Virus record (IMG/VR): IMGVR_UViG_3300027917_000119
Span: 1 to 31,574 of that record
Strand: one strand, 5' to 3'
DNA from: a virus
Length of the DNA: 31,574 bases
The stretch's first letter is position 1. Every line of letters begins with the position of its first letter. This document shows, piece by piece, positions 8,529 to 16,014 of the stretch. The notes beneath the pieces were generated by a model. The model did not search any database. It was given only the letters and a program-made list of their open reading frames with translations, and had not been told where the DNA came from. A program made the translations under genes and the position numbers.

Positions 8529-9026
8529 ATGAAAATCGGTGGAAAGAAAGTCACCCCAAACGAATCCATTCTGGTTCTTCCTCGACCCGATGGGGATTTG
8601 ATTATTAAAGCCCGCTCTGCTGACATCAATGATGAATTTGATGCTAGGTTTCCACTTCCTATTGCTCCACTTATTCAGACAAAGGATGGAAATCATTACG
8701 ATTACAAAGACCCTGACTATAAGAGGGCTTGTAAGATTCGAGATGGTCGTAGATTCTCATTTCTAGTTCTACGTTCACTTGAGCCAAGTAACATTGAATG
8801 GGATACTGTTGATATGGAATCCCCAAATACTTGGTCAAATTGGACTGAGGACATGAAGAATGCTGGAATGTCCGAAGTTGAAGTCCAGCGAGTAATCAAT
8901 ACTGTTCTCGCGGCCAATGCCCTGGATGAAGAGAAAATTCAACAGGCGCTCGATTCTTTTCTACGTGGTCAGGGGGAGTCTCTCGGAAGTACCTCTGGCC
9001 CCCTCACAGAACACCAGAATTCGTGA
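8529..9026 (+). CDS. Tail assembly chaperone, short form (lambda gpG-like)
   Basis: 165 residues in the position of lambda gpG, between the tail tube and the tape measure. The sequence begins 'MKIGGKKVTPNESILVLPRPDGDLIIKA' and ends in helices (EVEVQRVINTVLAANALDEEKIQQALDSFL). TGGAG ribosome site 7 bases before the ATG. The last ~15 codons (after LRGQGESLG) look like frame read-out rather than conserved protein, consistent with a programmed frameshift making a longer fusion. Tail chaperones bind the tape measure protein during assembly and are not in the virion. Confidence 0.65.
   Translation: MKIGGKKVTPNESILVLPRPDGDLIIKARSADINDEFDARFPLPIAPLIQTKDGNHYDYKDPDYKRACKIRDGRRFSFLVLRSLEPSNIEWDTVDMESPNTWSNWTEDMKNAGMSEVEVQRVINTVLAANALDEEKIQQALDSFLRGQGESLGSTSGPLTEHQNS
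8972..9005 (+). promoter_or_regulatory. Probable -1 programmed ribosomal frameshift region
   Basis: Two runs in the zero frame allow the P-site tRNA to re-pair after a -1 slip: G_GGG_GAG (8972-8978) and C_CCC_CTC (8999-9005). Neither is a perfect X_XXY_YYZ heptamer, since the A-site pairing is only partial. AGGGGG (8971-8976) can pair with CCCCCT (8999-9004), which would place the second run in the stem of a hairpin. After a slip at either site the -1 frame reads 'RTPEFVIWAACKFWGILPPGW', which looks like the C-terminal extension of tail chaperones. The fusion would be 225 residues in either case. The mechanism is inferred from lambda gpG-GT and relatives. Confidence 0.6.
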
Positions 9027-9205
9027 TTTGGGCAGCTTGCAAGTTCTGGGGCATTCTACCTCCAGGATGGAATCACCCAAACTATCTATGTTGGGACAAG
9101 CTCTCTAATGTTAAACGAGCAAAGTTGATAGCGTTCTACCAAACTTCCGAGCATGAGTGGTGTGAAAAAGCCAAGTTAGGATTGGCTGGAATGGTGAGAC
9201 TCTAA
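9023..9205 (+). CDS. Tail assembly chaperone extension (lambda gpT-like part, -1 frame)
   Basis: A 60-residue frame in the -1 phase relative to the 8529 gene; a GTG at 9023 overlaps that gene's TGA (GTGA). The frame is open upstream past the slippery runs, and the upstream codons continue the same protein-like sequence (RTPEFV before IWAACKFWGILPPGW), so it is best read as the second half of a frameshift fusion rather than a separate gene. It ends 'EHEWCEKAKLGLAGMVRL', a helix with the W/E/K pattern common in this chaperone part. Independent start from GTG remains possible. Confidence 0.6.
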   Translation: MIWAACKFWGILPPGWNHPNYLCWDKLSNVKRAKLIAFYQTSEHEWCEKAKLGLAGMVRL

Positions 9206-9729
9206 TGCCAAAACCAGTGGCGTTCATAACTGAATTCTATTTCATTGACTTCGATTTTGCCACATATAAGAGATTGATGTTCAATGCTATGGTCAATATA
9301 AATGAACGCGCTGGTAAAGCCTGGATAGAAGCGGCTGTCTTTGATACTCCAATTCCAATTTGGTCTGGAGCTTCCAGGGCAACATTTGAAAAGCTAGCTA
9401 GTGAATTAGGTACTTATGTACCGTCTGGACCGCCAGTTGGTAATGCTCCAGATAGGACTAGTGTTGGACGTAGACTATCTACAAAAAGTGGTGTAATTGA
9501 AGACAAAAATAATGCTTATGTAGGTTTTCTTTATAGCACTCATCTGGCTCATCTTCACTATAATGAGTATAACTTGGCGGTTGCTGGACCGTGGCCGCAA
9601 CCTAGAACGAATAATGTGCGATTTACTCCCTATCGCTTTCAAGCTAGAGCTAGGGATGCGTGGGAAAATGTTGCACGCACGGCAAAGTTGCCAGACCCGT
9701 TGCGACACCTAAGAAAGACTCCGATGTAA
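9205..9729 (+). CDS. HK97 gp10-like tail/neck component
   Basis: 174 residues with TAATG overlap with the chaperone extension. The N-terminal helix 'ATYKRLMFNAMVNINERAGKAWIEAAV' followed by 'DTPIPIWSGASRATF' resembles the gp10-like family of neck or tail-completion proteins, in which 'ta.P..TG.Lr' follows a long helix. The middle contains a Pro/Gly-rich loop and the C-terminus is basic. Such genes usually lie before the tail tube gene; here it is between the chaperone and the tape measure, so it may be a tail component specific to this lineage. Moderate confidence in family, low in role. Confidence 0.45.
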   Translation: MPKPVAFITEFYFIDFDFATYKRLMFNAMVNINERAGKAWIEAAVFDTPIPIWSGASRATFEKLASELGTYVPSGPPVGNAPDRTSVGRRLSTKSGVIEDKNNAYVGFLYSTHLAHLHYNEYNLAVAGPWPQPRTNNVRFTPYRFQARARDAWENVARTAKLPDPLRHLRKTPM

Positions 9730-9730
9730 T

Positions 9731-12700
9731 ATGCCAGAAATCACACAAAAACTTGGTTTTGATGCCAGTTCGGCAATTCGCAGTCTTGGCAATTTATCAA
9801 AACGGCTGGATGCTGCGAATCAGTCTCTTGTTAATTTCAAGGGGACTGCTGGTGGTTCTGTTGCTGGATTGACTAATGTCAATACCGCGCTGGATAAAGG
9901 CACTGTAAGTGCTAACAAGTTTAGCGTGTCTCTTGGAACTATCACACGAGTGCTTCAAACTCAGTTGATTGTTCGTGGTTTGAATTTGGTTCTTAATGCT
10001 TTGAAGGAAGCCACTGGAGAAGCTAGAGAACTGGGATTGGCAATAGCTGAAATTCAAACAATCGCTGGTGGCGGTCTTGGCACTAATCAAAAGATTACTC
10101 AAGATGTAATTGAAATATCAAATGCCATTGGCAAGCCAGCAAAGGACATTGCCGAAGGTGTATATCAAACTCTGTCTAATCAAGTAGTTGAAGCTGGTGA
10201 TGCGTTAAAATTTACTGCGGAAGCAGCTAAGTTGGCTACGGTTACACATGCATCAACAGCCGATGCCATTAACGCTTTATCATCAGTTATCAATTCATAT
10301 AATCTAAAGGCTTCTGATGCTGGATATATCACTAGTGTACTGAGCAAAACAGTGGAGCAAGGCCGCTTGAGATTAGGTGAAATTGCTAACACAATTGGTA
10401 GAGTTCTTCCAATTGCCAATCAATTAGGTATCTCATTTGAGGAAGTTAATGCATCCATTGCCACCATGACAACTTCTGGTGTACGTGCAGATACAGCCAT
10501 TACACAACTACGAGCAGTAACTACACAGTTACTTAAACCAAGCGAAGGTTTGACTGAAATATTCAAACGATGGGGAGTTGAAGATGGTGAACAAGCCATC
10601 AAAACATTTGGTGGTCTTCGAGGTGTAATGCAAAAATTAGCTACTGAAACTGGTGGCTCTACACAAGAGTTAGCAGATTTGTTGAAAAACGTAAGAGCTA
10701 TTGCTGGTTACTTTGGCACAATGGTAGATGAAGGAAATAAAGTTGACGAAATCCTAAAAAAGTTAACTGAAGATGCCGAGTTTGCTTCCAAGCAATGGGC
10801 AGAATTCGTCAAAACAGATGCACAACAATTAACAATACAAACTGAGCAGTTGAAAAACTCATGGACGACAATTGGCACAACTGTGATGCCATTGGTTATT
10901 TATTCTACCAAGATTCTGTCTGGTCTTTCACAAGGATTACTGGTAACTGGTAAAGCTCTTGGCGGTGCATATAATGCTGAATACTATGCCATCAAAAAGA
11001 TCAATGACGAACGTAAAAAATCAAAAGATATTGCTGATGAACTTCGCAAGCGACAATCTGATAGACAGAGAAAAGGCTATGATGAAGAGCTTCAAATAGC
11101 AAATAAATACTATGCTGAGATTTATAAGCTAGAAACTACCGCTGCTGCAAAGCGTGATGATGCTCTGGCAAAGTCAAAAGCAGTATTAGAAGCGGCCGGA
11201 AAAGGCTTGGCCAGTCTTTATGGAGACGCTATCAAGGAATTGGAAAAGTTTGTTGATAAGGCCGCTGATGTACAAAAAGATTCAGCTAAAGAAATCGACG
11301 ATGTACAAAGAGAAATTGATAATCGTCGCTTCAAATCCCGTCTTGATTCTGCTAAAGCCACTTACGCTAAGCTAAGTCTCTATGAATCTCAATTATCACA
11401 ACAGCGATATAAGGTATTCCAAGCCAAGGGAAATGTAGATGCAACAAAGGAGTCAAAAGACAGAGCACTGTCTGAAATAGATTCTGCTATCGCTATTGCC
11501 GATCAAGCAAAGTCTCTTGCTGAACAAACTAACAGACAATCTGAAATTCAGAAATGGGAAAGTAGAATCCTTGATCTGTTGAATCAGAAAAAGAAAGTAA
11601 TATCTGACTACAATGCCAATGTGCAAGCGGCTGTTCCTCTGGCTAAGAGAGAAATAGCTGTACGGAAGCAAAATCAAGCGGCTCTAAATAAGCTAGTTGA
11701 AGAGCAAATAGCTATTCAAACAAGTGGAGATTTGGAGGCAAAAGATGAAGGAACTCGAAAACGAGCCCAGGAAAGATTGAATGAAATTGAGAAAGGAATC
11801 AATCAGATTTTTGCCAGCGCTGAAAATGGAAGCGCGTTGTTGAAATCTCTTGGACTTGGTAAGAATCTTGGAGTTCTACGAGCAGAACTTACAAATGCGC
11901 TAAATTCAGCAACTAAAGATTGGAACAAAGAGGCCAAGGCCGCAAAGGATGCCTTTGAAAAAGAGCGAATAGTTTTAAGAGTAACTACTGATCCAACTGG
12001 TGTTCGTAAAGAAGCCGCTAAAATATTAAAAGTATTTCAGCAACCAGATGAAACTGTAGCTACTTACAATCGGAGGCTAGACGAAAAAGCCCTTGAAACA
12101 ATAAACGAAGCTGCTTCTGCTAGTACAGAATTAGACGCCAAAGCTCAAGAGATGGGAGGCTCACTAAAAACAGCTTTTGACTTGGCAGATCAAGCCGGTG
12201 CTGGATTACAAATCCGTTTGAAACAAATTGAAGATCAAATTGGCACCAGCATAGCTGCTCAAAAAGCAGCAGGAAAATTAGCTACTGATGAACAAATTAG
12301 CGCAGAATTTGCCAAGCAGCGTTCTCGGGCAATTGAATCTCAAGTTGGTAGTTATAACAGACTTGATGCCGTTGCAAAAAGAGTGCTTGAAACATTGAAA
12401 AGTGGTCAAGTAGTTGACCAAGATACTTTGAAGCTATTTGATGTCCGACTTCAAAAAGCTAAAGAGAATCAATCCACTCTGATGGATATTGGTCAAATCA
12501 GTAAGGACTCTGTTAGTCAATATGAGCAAATCAGAAATCTAGCTGCCGATGTAAATTCCAAGCAAGCTTCTTACAATCAGTTAAAAAAAGACGCTCCAAC
12601 TGATGAAGAAGTAAGAGCAGCATTTTCCATCAGGGATGAGTTGCAGCAACGAAAAGCTACATTAGCTGATGTACAAAATCTGCAAGGCCAAGTTCGTGCA

Positions 12701-13249
12701 GACGTAAGCCAAACTAAGAATCTATATGACCAGATGGTTGATCCATCCAGTAAAGTGGCCTCAAATACATCAAATACTGCCACGGCTACTGGCAACATGG
12801 CTTCTAATATTGGGGAGTTTGCACGGGCATTAAGTCCTACAATCGGTACTTTGACGACAATTGCTGGATTGGCAGAGCGAGTAGCTACTGCTATGACTAC
12901 TGCTGCAACAGCAAGTCAAAATATCAAACAACCAGCTACTGCCAATCAGTATCTTGGAGGTTCAATGAGCTATTTTGCTCTTGGAGGACGTGGACAAGAT
13001 AAAATTCATGCCATGCTGTCAAGAGGCGAAACTGTAATCAGTGCTCGCAACTCACAAAAGTTCTTTTCAGAGCTTAACTCTATGAATCAAGGTCGCCAGC
13101 CTGTGTACCGTGAACAGGGTGGCACCGTCACCAATGTCGGTGACATCAATGTCACGGTTAACGGCGGTGATAGCTCGCAGCAAACGGTGCGCGAGATTGG
13201 CCGAGCGTTGCGGCGCGAAGTGCAACGCAATAATATCAAACTTCGCTAA
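9731..13249 (+). CDS. Tail tape measure protein
   Basis: 1172 residues, the longest gene of the window. Residues ~95-330 match the tape-measure core region of siphophages ('GLGTNQKITQDVIEISNAIGKPAKDIAEGVYQ', 'SVINSYNLKASDAGYITSVLSKTVEQGRLRLGEIANTIGRVLPIANQLGISFEEVNASIATMTTSGV'). Residues ~420-1000 are long charged coiled coils, with several alanine-rich turns. The C-terminus has 'GGRGQDKIHAMLSRGETVISARNSQKFF' (residue ~1085), the typical GG...D.(V/I).AML..GE.VI motif. The protein sets tail length and is ejected during infection. At roughly 1.5 Å per residue it would predict a tail of about 170 nm; that ratio is general knowledge, not measured here. Confidence 0.92.
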   Translation: MPEITQKLGFDASSAIRSLGNLSKRLDAANQSLVNFKGTAGGSVAGLTNVNTALDKGTVSANKFSVSLGTITRVLQTQLIVRGLNLVLNALKEATGEARELGLAIAEIQTIAGGGLGTNQKITQDVIEISNAIGKPAKDIAEGVYQTLSNQVVEAGDALKFTAEAAKLATVTHASTADAINALSSVINSYNLKASDAGYITSVLSKTVEQGRLRLGEIANTIGRVLPIANQLGISFEEVNASIATMTTSGVRADTAITQLRAVTTQLLKPSEGLTEIFKRWGVEDGEQAIKTFGGLRGVMQKLATETGGSTQELADLLKNVRAIAGYFGTMVDEGNKVDEILKKLTEDAEFASKQWAEFVKTDAQQLTIQTEQLKNSWTTIGTTVMPLVIYSTKILSGLSQGLLVTGKALGGAYNAEYYAIKKINDERKKSKDIADELRKRQSDRQRKGYDEELQIANKYYAEIYKLETTAAAKRDDALAKSKAVLEAAGKGLASLYGDAIKELEKFVDKAADVQKDSAKEIDDVQREIDNRRFKSRLDSAKATYAKLSLYESQLSQQRYKVFQAKGNVDATKESKDRALSEIDSAIAIADQAKSLAEQTNRQSEIQKWESRILDLLNQKKKVISDYNANVQAAVPLAKREIAVRKQNQAALNKLVEEQIAIQTSGDLEAKDEGTRKRAQERLNEIEKGINQIFASAENGSALLKSLGLGKNLGVLRAELTNALNSATKDWNKEAKAAKDAFEKERIVLRVTTDPTGVRKEAAKILKVFQQPDETVATYNRRLDEKALETINEAASASTELDAKAQEMGGSLKTAFDLADQAGAGLQIRLKQIEDQIGTSIAAQKAAGKLATDEQISAEFAKQRSRAIESQVGSYNRLDAVAKRVLETLKSGQVVDQDTLKLFDVRLQKAKENQSTLMDIGQISKDSVSQYEQIRNLAADVNSKQASYNQLKKDAPTDEEVRAAFSIRDELQQRKATLADVQNLQGQVRADVSQTKNLYDQMVDPSSKVASNTSNTATATGNMASNIGEFARALSPTIGTLTTIAGLAERVATAMTTAATASQNIKQPATANQYLGGSMSYFALGGRGQDKIHAMLSRGETVISARNSQKFFSELNSMNQGRQPVYREQGGTVTNVGDINVTVNGGDSSQQTVREIGRALRREVQRNNIKLR

Positions 13250-13269
13250 CCTCACCGAAAGGGAGCCGA

Positions 13270-13764
13270 ATGAACGAGAAACTGAATCTCAAAGGTCGGT
13301 TTGTCATCGAGCACCGGGATGTCGCTGGCAAGCTGAAAGGCGTTTATGACGTGCCTAATGGCATCGTCGATGAGGGCATCGAGTCCCTATTAGATGTCGG
13401 ATTTCATGCTTCGTCTCAAATTGGGACGTGGTACATCGGACTGGTAAATAATTCTGGATTTTCAGCTTTTGATGATGCTGATACTTTGTCCAGCCACGCA
13501 GGTTGGAGTGAGTTCACCAGCTACACCGAGTCCAACCGAGTGACGTGGGCCGAAGACGCAGCGGCTAGTCGAGCTATTAGCAATAGCACCACGGCTGATT
13601 TTTCAATCAACGCCACTGGGAACGTAAAGGGTATCTTCGTGTCCAGCAACAACGTGAAGAGCACGGGCAACACTGGCACTCTGTGGAGCACGGCTGCGTT
13701 CTCCAGCGTTGTATCTACAGCTAATGGTGATACACTGAAAGTCACCTATACAATTAGCGGCTGA
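13270..13764 (+). CDS. Phage virion-associated protein, 164 aa
   Basis: 164 residues, beta-rich, AGGGAG ribosome site 7-8 bases upstream of the ATG. The sequence reads 'RFVIEHRDVAGKLKGVYDVPNGIVDEGIESLLDVGFHASSQIGTWYIGLVNNSGFSAFDDADTLSSHAGWSEFTSYTESNRVTW'. This is the pattern of small structural proteins found in many phages downstream of tail genes ('WYIGLI...' and 'GW.E.t.Y...R..W'). Probably a tail-tip or fibre accessory protein. A strong hairpin follows 13 bases after the stop. Confidence 0.55.
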   Translation: MNEKLNLKGRFVIEHRDVAGKLKGVYDVPNGIVDEGIESLLDVGFHASSQIGTWYIGLVNNSGFSAFDDADTLSSHAGWSEFTSYTESNRVTWAEDAAASRAISNSTTADFSINATGNVKGIFVSSNNVKSTGNTGTLWSTAAFSSVVSTANGDTLKVTYTISG

Positions 13765-13776
13765 TAACTGATAAGG

Positions 13777-13806
13777 GCGTGAGGGGCCGTCTCGCGCCCC
13801 TCACGC
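13777..13806 (+). terminator. Strong hairpin abutting the tRNA gene
   Basis: A perfect 11-bp stem GCGTGAGGGGC / GCCCCTCACGC (13777-13787 and 13796-13806) with the 8-base loop CGTCTCGC. No T-tract follows; instead its 3' arm shares its last two bases with the 5' end of the tRNA-Thr acceptor stem. It may act as a weak terminator, stabilise the 3' end of the upstream mRNA, or mark the tRNA processing site. Confidence 0.55.
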
Positions 13807-13877
13807 ACCTGTAGCTCAATTGGTAGAGCCCTGGATTTGTAATCCAGATGTTGTGGGTTCGAGTCCCTCCGGGTGCT
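13805..13877 (+). tRNA. tRNA-Thr (anticodon TGT)
   Basis: A full cloverleaf can be drawn by eye. The acceptor GCACCTG pairs with CGGGTGC (one G-T). The D-arm is GCTC-AATTGGTA-GAGC. The anticodon arm is CTGGA-TTTGTAA-TCCAG with anticodon TGT, so it reads ACA threonine codons. The T-arm is GTGGG-TTCGAGT-CCCTC with one T-T mismatch in the stem; the discriminator base is T and no CCA is encoded. It lies between two structural genes in the same direction and may be cut from the polycistronic transcript. The Thr-rich virion proteins on both sides would make such a tRNA useful. Confidence 0.85.
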
Positions 13878-13891
13878 CTAGGAGACTGGAT

Positions 13892-14944
13892 ATGGCATTA
13901 CTTTGGGTAGATGGCTTTGAGAAATATGGTCCTAGTGGAGCGGCTATAAATCCTACCGACATTATCACCTGGAAGTATCTAGGCCATTTTGATGAGAGAA
14001 TAGACATTATCACAGGGTCCACTGGAAATGCCATAAGATTGGATAACACTTCCATTTTTATGGTCACACCAGTTTTAGATGTTACTGGTAATGTACTAGT
14101 GTGTGGGTTTGCTTTCAAATTTGAAAACACCATAACCGATGGACAATGGATTGTTGATTTTCGTCAAGCAAATATGCAAGGCCAAGTTATTAGTTATAAC
14201 ATGCTCGGTCTTCAAGTTGATACAGTTAATAGCGCCAACGAAGTTTCACTGGTTCTAGGTGGAAGTGTTATTGACACTTCAAGTGGTACTGATCTTCAAG
14301 TCGATACATGGTACTACTTGGAATTCAAAGTAATGGCACATAATACAAGTGGAACTGCTGAAGTCTATCTTGATGGAAGCAAGATTATTGATTATTCAGG
14401 TGACACTCAATACATAGGCGCATTCGATCAGTATTGCAGGGTATTATGGCGCGACAATAATTTGAACTATCTCTGCCTAGATGATCTTTATATTTGTGAT
14501 GGTTCAGGAAACACAAATAACGATATACTTGGAAGCTGCAACGTCTATTCACTGTCTCCATCAGCAGATGTATCTGGAAATTGGACCCCTAGCACTGGTA
14601 ATGATTTCTATGCTGTAATGGATGAAGACACACTGTCTTCTGACTATATCAGCGAAACAACTTCAGGTAATCAAGTTTTAGTAGATTTGAGTAATTTACC
14701 ATCTGGAGGTACTATCGCAGGGATTATGATTAGTGCTGAAACACAAGTAAGTGGAAATCTGAACAAATATGCTAAACTACTTACTCAGAACGGAAGTGTA
14801 GGCAGCGTACAAACAGAGCGTGGACTGTTACCTGGAGGAACAAATCCTCTGTGTACTACACATTCAATGGACTACGACTCTGATGGAAATTCATGGACAT
14901 CTGACACAGTCAACAGTCTAAGAATTGGTGTGGAGTTATCATAA
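13892..14944 (+). CDS. Virion protein, LamG/concanavalin-like (paralogue A)
   Basis: 350 residues from the ATG at 13892, which has an AGGAGA ribosome site at 13880-13885. A longer frame from 13820 would start inside the tRNA and is rejected. Begins 'MALLWVDGFEKYGPSGAA' and contains 'ISYNMLGLQVDTVN... DTWYYLEFKVMAHNTSGTAEVYLDG' (residues ~105-170), the signature strand order of a LamG/laminin-G-like jelly roll as found in phage tail proteins. Next come 'LDDLYICDGSG', a second beta domain, and the ending 'VNSLRIGVELS'. It is a clear paralogue of the next gene. Probably tail-tip or receptor-binding related. Confidence 0.6.
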   Translation: MALLWVDGFEKYGPSGAAINPTDIITWKYLGHFDERIDIITGSTGNAIRLDNTSIFMVTPVLDVTGNVLVCGFAFKFENTITDGQWIVDFRQANMQGQVISYNMLGLQVDTVNSANEVSLVLGGSVIDTSSGTDLQVDTWYYLEFKVMAHNTSGTAEVYLDGSKIIDYSGDTQYIGAFDQYCRVLWRDNNLNYLCLDDLYICDGSGNTNNDILGSCNVYSLSPSADVSGNWTPSTGNDFYAVMDEDTLSSDYISETTSGNQVLVDLSNLPSGGTIAGIMISAETQVSGNLNKYAKLLTQNGSVGSVQTERGLLPGGTNPLCTTHSMDYDSDGNSWTSDTVNSLRIGVELS

Positions 14945-16014
14945 TGGCCCTTCTCTGGATTGACGGCTTCGACACATATGGAGACGCTGGTAATACAGCG
15001 CCTCAACCAACAAATCGAGTAGCCGCTACCTATATCTATGTGCCAAATGAAAGTCAAATTGATAATGAGCTGGCTGCTGGTCCGTGGGGAGATAATTGTC
15101 TAGAATTAGGTGCTTCTGCTTATTTACAAGCGATGACTACGCCAGACCTTACCACAAACAATACAATGATAGCTGGCTTAGCTTGTAGAAGAAATACTGA
15201 TGATGGCTGGGCGGCTGATGGTGATTGGGCTATCATAGAATTCAAAGATGGAACTCAATGTGGTGTAGCTCTTTGTGCAAGTAACGACTCATATTTTGTC
15301 CGTAATGGTGATGGTGATTTTGTAGCTGGAAGTAGAGTAAAAACAGATAGGCTTGAATGGCACTATCTTGAAATAAAAGCGGTTGCGAGCACAACAAATG
15401 CTGGTTCTGTTGAAGTCAGAATAAATAATTGTCCAGTCATATCTGTAAGTGGAATAAAAACAGCTTTTGGCAGCAACAATTACTATACTCGATGTACGAT
15501 TGGAGATGTAGGGCAAGCAATTCAGACTCAAGCCTTTTTAAGAGTTGATGACTTTTATTTGTGCGATGGTTCTGGTGGCAATAATGATGATTTTCTAGGA
15601 ACTGTTCATGTCGATACTATCTTTCCAGATGGTGATGACAGTGTAAACTTCGCAACAACCGGAAATTCATCAAATCACTATGAAAATGTAGGTATCTCTG
15701 ATGCCATGTGGACAACTGACTATGTTCAAGATAGTACCACAGGTAATCGAGACATCTTCACAATGGAAGCCACTCAAAATTTCAATACCATTTATGGTAT
15801 CATGGCAAACGTATTGGCTGTAGGAATTACCAGTAATCAGAATTACCATATAGTGGTAGATTCCAATGGAACAGAAACAGAGTCAGCTAATATAGCTGCC
15901 GTTACTTCAACCAATAATACTGGCGTATTTGTAGTTGAATTAAATCCTGATACCTCCAGCGCCTGGACTCCCGCTACTGTTAATGCGGTGAAGTGTGGGA
16001 TCGAGTTGCAATAA
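14944..16014 (+). CDS. Virion protein, LamG/concanavalin-like (paralogue B)
   Basis: 356 residues, start overlapping the previous stop (TAATG). Collinear with paralogue A: 'MALLWIDGFDTYGDAG' at the N-terminus, 'RLEWHYLEIKAVASTTNAGSVEVRINN' in the jelly-roll core, 'RVDDFYLCDGSGGNN' in the middle and 'VNAVKCGIELQ' at the end. The paralogy is visible by eye across the full length while the DNA has diverged strongly, so the duplication is old. Tandem copies of this family may form a hetero-oligomeric tip or allow attachment to different sugars; that is inference. Confidence 0.6.
   Translation: MALLWIDGFDTYGDAGNTAPQPTNRVAATYIYVPNESQIDNELAAGPWGDNCLELGASAYLQAMTTPDLTTNNTMIAGLACRRNTDDGWAADGDWAIIEFKDGTQCGVALCASNDSYFVRNGDGDFVAGSRVKTDRLEWHYLEIKAVASTTNAGSVEVRINNCPVISVSGIKTAFGSNNYYTRCTIGDVGQAIQTQAFLRVDDFYLCDGSGGNNDDFLGTVHVDTIFPDGDDSVNFATTGNSSNHYENVGISDAMWTTDYVQDSTTGNRDIFTMEATQNFNTIYGIMANVLAVGITSNQNYHIVVDSNGTETESANIAAVTSTNNTGVFVVELNPDTSSAWTPATVNAVKCGIELQ

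Noticed and set aside
8917-9108. 63-residue plus-strand ORF overlapping the chaperone end in the third frame
   Set aside because: It lies in the frame not used by either chaperone part; its sequence is not protein-like and it would cross the frameshift cassette.
13805-13877. tRNA as prophage attachment site
   Set aside because: There is no integrase in the window and no second partial copy of the tRNA; its position inside the tail operon suits expression, not integration.
13820-13891. Upstream extension of the first LamG-like gene
   Set aside because: Would begin inside the tRNA-Thr gene; the ATG at 13892 has a clear AGGAGA site.
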